Position numbers and translations under genes: made by a program. DNA of 7,715 nucleotides from a bacterium (GTDB lineage: Bacteria > Patescibacteriota > Minisyncoccia > UBA6257 > GWB1-50-10). The notes under the pieces were generated by a model that was not told the DNA's origin, did not search any database, and worked only from the letters and a program-made list of their open reading frames with translations. Shown in pieces: positions 5,805 through 7,715 of this stretch; position 1 is the first letter of the stretch; each line of letters opens with the position of its first letter. The DNA lies in NCBI GenBank assembly GCA_027310235.1, contig DAIDBF010000039.1, positions 1 to 7,715 of the forward strand, in the 5' to 3' direction.

Positions 5805-7715
5805 CTATTGTGCCGGCGTTATCTCTATTCCCGATTTCCCCGGAACAGAAGAGGGGGGTAACGGAGCAGGGAGTGTGATACCAAGTTGATTAAATACCGG
5901 CTCGAGTTGCGGCCAGAGCGGGAGCGACCTGTACTCAATTTCTCCGAAGAGGCCTTCGAAGGTTTTTTTCGCTTCCGCGTCTTTACCCCAAAGGTAATAT
6001 GCAACCGCGATCTTCAGGCGGATTTCCTTCCTCAACATTTCTCCGGCTGTCATATCAAAGGCCTGTTGGTAATATTCCACCGCCGCGCCATAATCCTTCA
6101 CTTCGTCTCCCATGAGATTCGCGAGCGCAATCGCTTCATCGGCGGCACGCGGCACGCGTCCGAGCTCTTTTGCCCTTTGAATTTCCGCAACCCCCGCTTT
6201 CACATTGTGAAGCTCAAGCAAGATAAGACCGAGATAGAAATGAGGATCGCCTGCCGAAGGATTGAGCGCAATTGCCGTTTTAAATGCATTAAGACCCCCC
6301 TCCATATCCCCTTCCAAAAGTTTTGTTCTTCCCATCACATAATATACCTGCTGGCGATTCGGACTTAACTCCAACGCCTTCGCCGCAAGCGCTTCGGCGT
6401 CCTTCAAGTAATTTTTATCGAATTTGTAGAATATGTTCTTAAAATCGGCGAGTGTGATGTAGAAAAGGTAATTTTGAGGATGATGACGTATCACTGTCCC
6501 CAACTCTTCTGCTACGCGCTTTTGAATAGTCGCAATATCAAAATATTCAAGGCCACTCGCACTTTCGTACGATTGTTTCACGATGCTTGCGAAGGTAAGT
6601 CGGATATCATCACGGTAAGGAGTTCTCACCGCGAGTGCCTCGTCGAGCGCCCACGCTGATTCCGTGGTCATTTTGTTCAGATAGTAATTGGGACCCCAGT
6701 ACTCGCGCCCGGCAGCATACACCATAGGCCAATTAAGAAAGAAAATCGGGATAAGAGAGATGATGAGCGCTGGATAGGCAAGCGGGACGCGGGACGACGA
6801 CAAACGCCCATCAAAATGAGGGGGCTCAACTTCCTCCCGAAACCGAGTCTCCTTGAACCTCACATCGATGAATGCCATTACGAGGAAAAACATGAGATAG
6901 GTGCCGATCGTGTCGAAAATTACGAGATTACGGACAAAATATGCGACGAGCATCCCGAATAAGACGATTTTTGACGCTCCGTCTATCTCCGATTTCTTCA
7001 ACTCATACAAAAGGAGGACCCACATTCCGAGATATGCAAGAAACCCGACGACACCGCCCGTCATCAGATATTCGATGAGTACGTTATGCGGTTTGTCCCA
7101 GTACGTCTCGCTGAAATTATTGGAGAGAAGGGTGGGATTATAATGTTTTTGGAATGCCAGATTGAAATTCTCCCAACCGTACCCGAGTACGGGATGATCC
7201 ATAAATGACTGGGCGGCGCTTTGCCATGCGATAAGACGATTTTGAAGTTCCGCGCTTACGGTCGTGAAATTACGGAATCGTTCGATACTAGGGACGACGT
7301 TCCAAAACGAAGAGTTCCTGGTAAAAAAGAATGTCCCCCCAAACACAACAACAAAGAGAACGAGCCAGAGCCAGGTATTTTTAAGAACGGAGTTCACGAA
7401 TGAAAAGTGATTACGGAGATTGAGTTTGATAATGGCAAGGAGGACAACAATAAGAAAGAGGCCGATGATAAGACCTCCCACATCTCCTCTTGTCTGGGTC
7501 TTAATAATCGCGAGCGCGTCAATAATGGCGACCACGAGCGCAAGCCACGGAACGACGCGAGCAATTCCGAGGAGGCCCGGTTCCCTATCCGCGGAGGCAG
7601 GGCCTCCTAATTTTCCAACGGCACTTTTGTGCCATAAATATATCCCCAAAAAAATATGGAAGAGAAGATATCCGGCGAGAAAGGTAGGGTTTCCGAAGGT
7701 GGACCACGGACGTAT
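5805..7715 (-). CDS. O-antigen ligase/polymerase-like membrane protein fused to TPR domain, 5' end cut off by window edge
   Basis: The frame is open to the right edge; 636 codons are visible, ending in TAG at 5807-5805. The first visible residues, PWSTFGNPTFLAGYLLF (3-19), are the Wzy-family GNP motif, so the true start lies outside the window; a TTG at 7649 is internal. By comparison with the paralogue at 4288-5640 about 165 residues are missing, giving a protein of roughly 800 aa. Visible parts (numbered from the edge): several membrane segments (about 10-132), the large loop with NRLIAWQSAAQSF (159-171), DHPVLGYGWENF (173-184) and DKPHNVLIEYLMTGGVVGFL (207-226) with His210, more membrane segments (221-284), a basic linker, a last membrane segment (about 311-335), then a helical region with about four TPR units (about 413-590, including LSPNRQQVYYVMGR and LNPSAGDPHFYLGL) and a proline-rich tail. 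Role: polymerising or ligating lipid-linked glycan at the membrane, with the TPR part probably outside the membrane. Confidence 0.9.
   Translation of the reverse strand: MRPWSTFGNPTFLAGYLLFHIFLGIYLWHKSAVGKLGGPASADREPGLLGIARVVPWLALVVAIIDALAIIKTQTRGDVGGLIIGLFLIVVLLAIIKLNLRNHFSFVNSVLKNTWLWLVLFVVVFGGTFFFTRNSSFWNVVPSIERFRNFTTVSAELQNRLIAWQSAAQSFMDHPVLGYGWENFNLAFQKHYNPTLLSNNFSETYWDKPHNVLIEYLMTGGVVGFLAYLGMWVLLLYELKKSEIDGASKIVLFGMLVAYFVRNLVIFDTIGTYLMFFLVMAFIDVRFKETRFREEVEPPHFDGRLSSSRVPLAYPALIISLIPIFFLNWPMVYAAGREYWGPNYYLNKMTTESAWALDEALAVRTPYRDDIRLTFASIVKQSYESASGLEYFDIATIQKRVAEELGTVIRHHPQNYLFYITLADFKNIFYKFDKNYLKDAEALAAKALELSPNRQQVYYVMGRTKLLEGDMEGGLNAFKTAIALNPSAGDPHFYLGLILLELHNVKAGVAEIQRAKELGRVPRAADEAIALANLMGDEVKDYGAAVEYYQQAFDMTAGEMLRKEIRLKIAVAYYLWGKDAEAKKTFEGLFGEIEYRSLPLWPQLEPVFNQLGITLPAPLPPSSVPGKSGIEITPAQ

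Noticed and set aside
3832..6368. Identical 14-nt CGATTCGGACTTAA at 3832-3845 and 6355-6368 as a DNA repeat
   Set aside because: Both copies encode the same LSPNR motif in homologous TPR units, so they are explained by protein homology.
7647..7649. TTG as the start of the fused Wzy-TPR gene
   Set aside because: The frame continues to the window edge and the codons upstream encode the conserved GNP motif region, so this TTG is internal.

Overview
The window is one stretch of a polysaccharide (glycan) biosynthesis locus. All eight recognisable genes lie on the minus strand, so transcription runs from the right edge to the left. No tRNA, rRNA, CRISPR array, transposase or phage gene was seen. 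Coding density is very high: genes overlap by 4 or 8 nt or sit 4-55 nt apart, with a single larger gap of 164 bp.

In transcription order: (1) the 3' part of a large O-antigen ligase/polymerase-like membrane protein fused to a TPR tail (7715-5805, runs off the right edge); (2) a 164-bp AT-rich spacer built from 9-nt-period CTAATT units arranged as an imperfect inverted repeat; (3) a second Wzy/WaaL-like membrane protein (5640-4288); (4) a short membrane-anchored TPR protein overlapping it by 8 nt (4295-3684); (5) a very clear GDP-mannose 3,5-epimerase (3668-2688); (6) a GT11 family, alpha-1,2-fucosyltransferase-like glycosyltransferase (2683-1796); (7) a GmhA-type sedoheptulose-7-phosphate isomerase (1740-1171); (8) an RmlC-like sugar 3,5-epimerase overlapping gmhA by ATGA (1174-626); (9) the 5' part of a CgeB-like glycosyltransferase (611-1, runs off the left edge).

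Together the genes suggest assembly of a surface glycan. Nucleotide-sugar enzymes would make L-galactose-type (GDP-mannose epimerase) and heptose-type (GmhA, perhaps with the RmlC-like enzyme) donors, two glycosyltransferases would add them, and two paralogous Wzy/WaaL-like proteins with TPR modules would polymerise or ligate the product. The two Wzy/TPR units are the most interesting structure: one is fused, the other is split into two genes exactly at the fusion point.

Organism: TGA and TAA/TAG all act as ordinary stops, so nothing suggests a recoded TGA. Genes are of roughly balanced GC with an AT-rich spacer. None of the seven visible start codons has a convincing Shine-Dalgarno sequence. 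Paired or fused Wzy-TPR proteins, compact gene packing and TAATT-type spacer repeats recall Patescibacteria (CPR, Parcubacteria-like) genomes, but this is an inference from memory and other environmental bacteria remain possible.
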